Below, in pieces: positions 60,759 through 64,000 of a stretch of 64,000 bases of DNA. This stretch comes from Diplosphaera chodatii. Taxonomy: Eukaryota; Chlorophyta; Trebouxiophyceae; Prasiolales; Stichococcaceae. The stretch is from assembly GCA_032358165.1 (NCBI GenBank), contig JAALGY010000028.1:1054001-1118000 (forward strand), written 5' to 3'. The notes under the pieces are model-generated. The model saw only the letters and a program-made list of their open reading frames with translations, was not told the DNA's origin and did not search any database. Made by a program: the position numbers and the translations under genes. Position 1 is the stretch's first letter; every line of letters begins with the position of its first letter.

Positions 60759-63700
60759 GGAGCACAACGCGTTCGCCGCGGAGCTGGTGGCCAGTCTGCC
60801 GAGCAAAGTCACATGCATCGAGGCATGGCGGCAACCCGATGCGGATGGAGACAGGCTGCTGGTGGGCCTCCAGGATGGTGCACTCATGATACTGGCGCCA
60901 CGACACGCCAGCGGCGTCGCCACTCCTCGCTCCTCAGGCGATATGCCCCCAGATGGAGCTGGCATGGCCGGCGGCAAGCCCGGTGGTGGCAACTGGCGAG
61001 TCGCACAGGCTTTCCGCAGCTGGGCCGGCAACCGCAGCATGAGCCAGTTGCAGACGTCGCCGGCGCGGGGTCTGCTTCTCAGCCTGGGCGACCAGGGTGT
61101 CAGCGTGCATCGGCTACCCGCCTTCAAGTTGTCCTGCCAGGCCAGCCGCACCCGGTGAGGCGGTCGCCCACTTTTAATTAAGCATGTCTGCAGCATTAGC
61201 ACATAGTCATTCGGCGAGTCAGCAGTTCATGACCCATAATGATGTTAATTGCTTGAATTGCCATTTGCATCTCGACTATCGCAGGGGTGGCAAGTGCTTT
61301 GCGTGGGACGATGCACGGGCAATGCTCTGTGTGGCAGTGAAGCGCCGTGTGCAGCTGCTGCATTATGATGGCTCGGACTTCGTGGAGCTGAAGGAGGTGG
61401 CGGTGGCACACAGCCCTGTTGCCATGCAGTGGCTTGGCGGCAACACAGTCTGCGTCATCTGCAAGTCGCAGTGAGGGTTCGCCAGCAACTCGTTGCCCAC
61501 CATGTTCCACCTAAGCACCCGATGAAAGGGTGACAGTACTTATGCTGGGTATTGCATTCAATGTGTAAGCGACTTCCTTGACGGATGCTGCAGGTACCTA
61601 CTGCTTGATGCGGAGACAGGCGAGCAAACGCCTCTCCCAGCCATCGGGAAGGACACAGTTGCGGCTGTAGTAACACTGCCTGGCGGGGAGTTCATGTTAG
61701 CATTGGACGGGCAGACCCAAGTGTTTGGTGCGTAGGGTGGCCACTGCAGACTGTACTGGTACCTGTACATACTATGCGGGTGTAAATGCGTGTGTACACT
61801 GCTGTACCCCAGTAATGCTCCTTCCCTGTGCAGACAGGCATGCCCTGATGCCTGAGTAGTTCCGGTCAGCATCCCCACGCTTTTGCTGTACAGGCAAGGA
61901 TGGCAAGGCTATGAAGCGTGTGTTGCACTGGAGCGCACCGCCAGCCGCAATGGCGTATTCACAGCCGCACGTGCTTGCCATGCTGCCGTCCAACATCGAG
62001 GTACGGCGGTGTCCCGCAACTGATCATGTCAATGGACCTTCTGACTGACTACTGTCGCAATGTCGATCCAACGGTGCACATTGTCTGGTGAGGTTTTTGT
62101 GTGTGCTTTTCCACTGCCACACCGAGCTACCTTTTCGCTCTACATGCCACTCACATGCACGGGTGCAGGTCAGGTCACTGCGGGCTGTGTCGGACTACAA
62201 GCTGCTGCAGTCGCTGCCTGCGCCGGCGCACACCCTCATCAGCGCCTCGCAGGGCTCCGACGGCAGCGTGTTTGCTGCGTCCGGCACGGAGGTGTGGCAG
62301 CTGCGCCCCGCGCCCCTGCTCGACCAGGTGGGCTGTCAGTGGCCAACTTGGAGACTGCGCAGTGGCTGTTGTCAACACTGTTGCCATCAGTGTTGGGGTT
62401 TTGTCCAACCAATCTGAACCCAAGTTGTGGTCTTTCAGTGAGTCCTGCACTGTAAATCGATGTGGCGCACAACAGGCTCAGGAGCTGGCAGGACAGGCAA
62501 GATACGAGGAGGCACTGGACCTGTGCTCCCTGTGCTCATCAGACGAGCAGGTGCTCACCTGCAACTCGGGTGTCATCTGATCATATGCACACGTATGTAA
62601 TTTTTGAGATTTGGAATGTCAGCAGCGTGCTGCACACTGCTGTACCTACAAGGGCATGTGCGGGCTCAGACCGCGGCAGTGCAACAAGTACTCTCTTACA
62701 GCAGGCAGCAGAGCGACAAGCATTTGAGGACGATCTGCACATCAAGTATGGCCACCAGCTGTTTGCCGCTGGCGACTATGAGCAGGCCATGGTGAGGAAT
62801 GCCTCTGACTGCCACCTGGCATGTGCGCAGCAGGTCATGGCTTGCAGCAGCAAGTGCACACAGAGCCCTGTCTCTGCCGTAACGACCGTCAGGCGTCTCC
62901 CATTTTGTGCTGCAGGCGCAGTTTGGCATGTGCTCGTCAGCCAACCCGGTGGTGCTGCTGCGCCTGTTCCCCTCTCTCGCGCCCGAGGCGCTGCTCAGCC
63001 CCGTGCTGCACCTGTTTGCAGGTGCAGCAGGGACAGGCTCATGCATCACAACTGTTGTGTAGGTCGCGTCTGTGGACCTCGTGTCGATCACCTGCTCCTG
63101 TGATTGATGGCACCCGAGCTGGAGGTTGATGGCTCAACGAGCTGGAGAGTCTGCGGTTGATGTCCGACTCTTGATGCTAGGGTGTGCAACATGATTGCGT
63201 CATCCATGAACAGACTACAAGACGGGGGATACGGCTGAGCCGGAGGGCGAGATGTACACGCGGGCGCTGAACATGCTGCTGCCGTACCTGCTGAGCTGGC
63301 GCACGCGGCTGGCACGGGCGGACGCCGCGGAGCGGTCCCCGTCGCCGGTGAAGGCTGCAGCCTCGGCAGCCAGACCAGCGGGCATGTCATCCCCCAGCAG
63401 CAACCCTGCATCGGCTGGGCCGGCAGACGGTGCAGCAGCGAGCTCGCCGGCTCCGCGGCAAGAACAGCAGCCCCCGCAGGCGGCTTCGCCAGTGCGTCCG
63501 GTGCACAAGCAGCTGGACCTGCAGCAGCTGACGGCACCGCAGCGGCACCACCTCGCGGTGCTGCTGGACACTGCCCTGCTGAAGGTGCGTCCGTCATTTG
63601 TGTTTGATTGCCATGAACGCGCCAACCTGCCCCCACACTGTTTGGTTTCCACAACAGGCAGCATACTGAGCAAACTGCTCCAGCACACGGCGTACCGACA

Positions 63701-64000
63701 CTCTGACGCTCATGTCGGTGGGTCAACACATTGCAGGCAATGCTGGCGCTCAGCGACACGGGGCACCTGCTGCGCTTTGTGCAGCGCGACAACCTCGTCG
63801 ACCTGCAGGTGTGCAGCCTTTGTCCGCCTGTGCCACCTGTTGTCATACGAGCAACATCCAAAGAGCAGCAGTGGATCTCGTCACACTCAGACAGCGCAAC
63901 AAGCATCGCTTATGTCATGATTGACTCGTGTCCGCAGGCTGGCCGTGCGGCGCTGGCAGCGGCAGGGCGGTACAGCGAGCTGGTGGCGCTGCTGAAGGCA
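60759..64000 (+). CDS. VPS39: VPS39/VAM6, HOPS tethering subunit, 3' end outside the window
   Basis: VPS39 binds Rab7 at vacuoles and late endosomes in the HOPS tether. The ATG at 60759 gives MEHNAFAAELVASLPSKVTC, aligning with the MVHNAYD start of plant VPS39; an in-frame ATG at 60747 is an alternative. The CNH domain continues with RLLVGLQDGALMILAP, GGKCFAWDDARAMLCVAVKR, VQLLHYDGSDFVELKEVAVA, YLLLDAETGEQTPLPAIGKD, GEFMLALDGQTQVFGKDGKA and PHVLAMLPSNIEVRSLRAVS. The clathrin-repeat-type helices begin at LAGQARYEEALDLCSLCSSD, DDLHIKYGHQLFAAGDYEQA and AQFGMCSSANPVVLLRLFPS. An Ala/Pro-rich insert lies near 63340-63500. The last visible exon reads AGRAALAAAGRYSELVALLK. The protein is truncated by the window. 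Confidence 0.88.

Overview
The window is nuclear DNA of a green alga, most likely a chlorophyte of the trebouxiophyte type. Nearly every gene is cut by several short GT-AG introns, and the proteins are eukaryotic. Nuclear genes for plastid functions are present: TAB2, a nuclear plastid-specific ribosomal protein 3, homogentisate phytyltransferase, an ADP-glucose pyrophosphorylase homologue and a GDT1/PAM71-type carrier. A nuclear PSRP-3 gene argues for the green lineage, because red-type plastids encode it themselves as ycf65. Exon assignments were made by hand; first exons and transit peptides are the weakest part.

Layout from left to right: end of an unrecognised gene (-, 1-483); TPR protein with DUF4604/KIAA1143-like ends (-, 801-2631); GPATCH11 (+, 3157-4396); ribosomal protein L12/uL11 (-, 4864-6493); TBL1/HOS15 (+, 6844-9708); ADP-glucose pyrophosphorylase large-subunit-like protein (-, 10006-13817); RIC1 (-, 14119-22287); EamA transporter (+, 23004-24837); XPA/RAD14 (-, 25013-25982); RPAP3 (+, 26450-29040); mitochondrial uS9 (-, 29283-30937); homogentisate phytyltransferase (+, 31450-33538); GDT1/PAM71 (-, 34002-35784); PSRP-3 (+, 36108-36707); ALG9 (+, 37304-40176); HIT protein (-, 40412-41152); methyltransferase (+, 41736-43914); unknown membrane protein (-, 44429-47371); torsin-like ATPase (+, 47935-50429); adenylosuccinate synthase (-, 50633-53449); IMP/GMP-type 5'-nucleotidase (+, 54514-58006); TAB2 (-, 58143-60141); VPS39, cut by the window end (+, 60759-64000).

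The genes are housekeeping genes and do not form one pathway. Loose themes are organelle gene expression (TAB2, PSRP-3, uS9m), purine metabolism (adenylosuccinate synthase and the nucleotidase, divergent neighbours), membrane traffic (RIC1, VPS39) and the endomembrane lumen (ALG9, torsin). Strand use alternates almost strictly, so most promoters are shared between divergent pairs and most 3' ends face each other over 130-470 bp.

The most interesting points are an XPA homologue with an exact zinc-finger spacing, an ADP-glucose pyrophosphorylase homologue that has lost core catalytic motifs, a TPR domain sitting inside a DUF4604-like protein, a torsin-like ATPase with altered signature motifs, and a perfect hairpin over the stop codon of homogentisate phytyltransferase. 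No mobile element, CRISPR array, rRNA or tRNA gene was seen.
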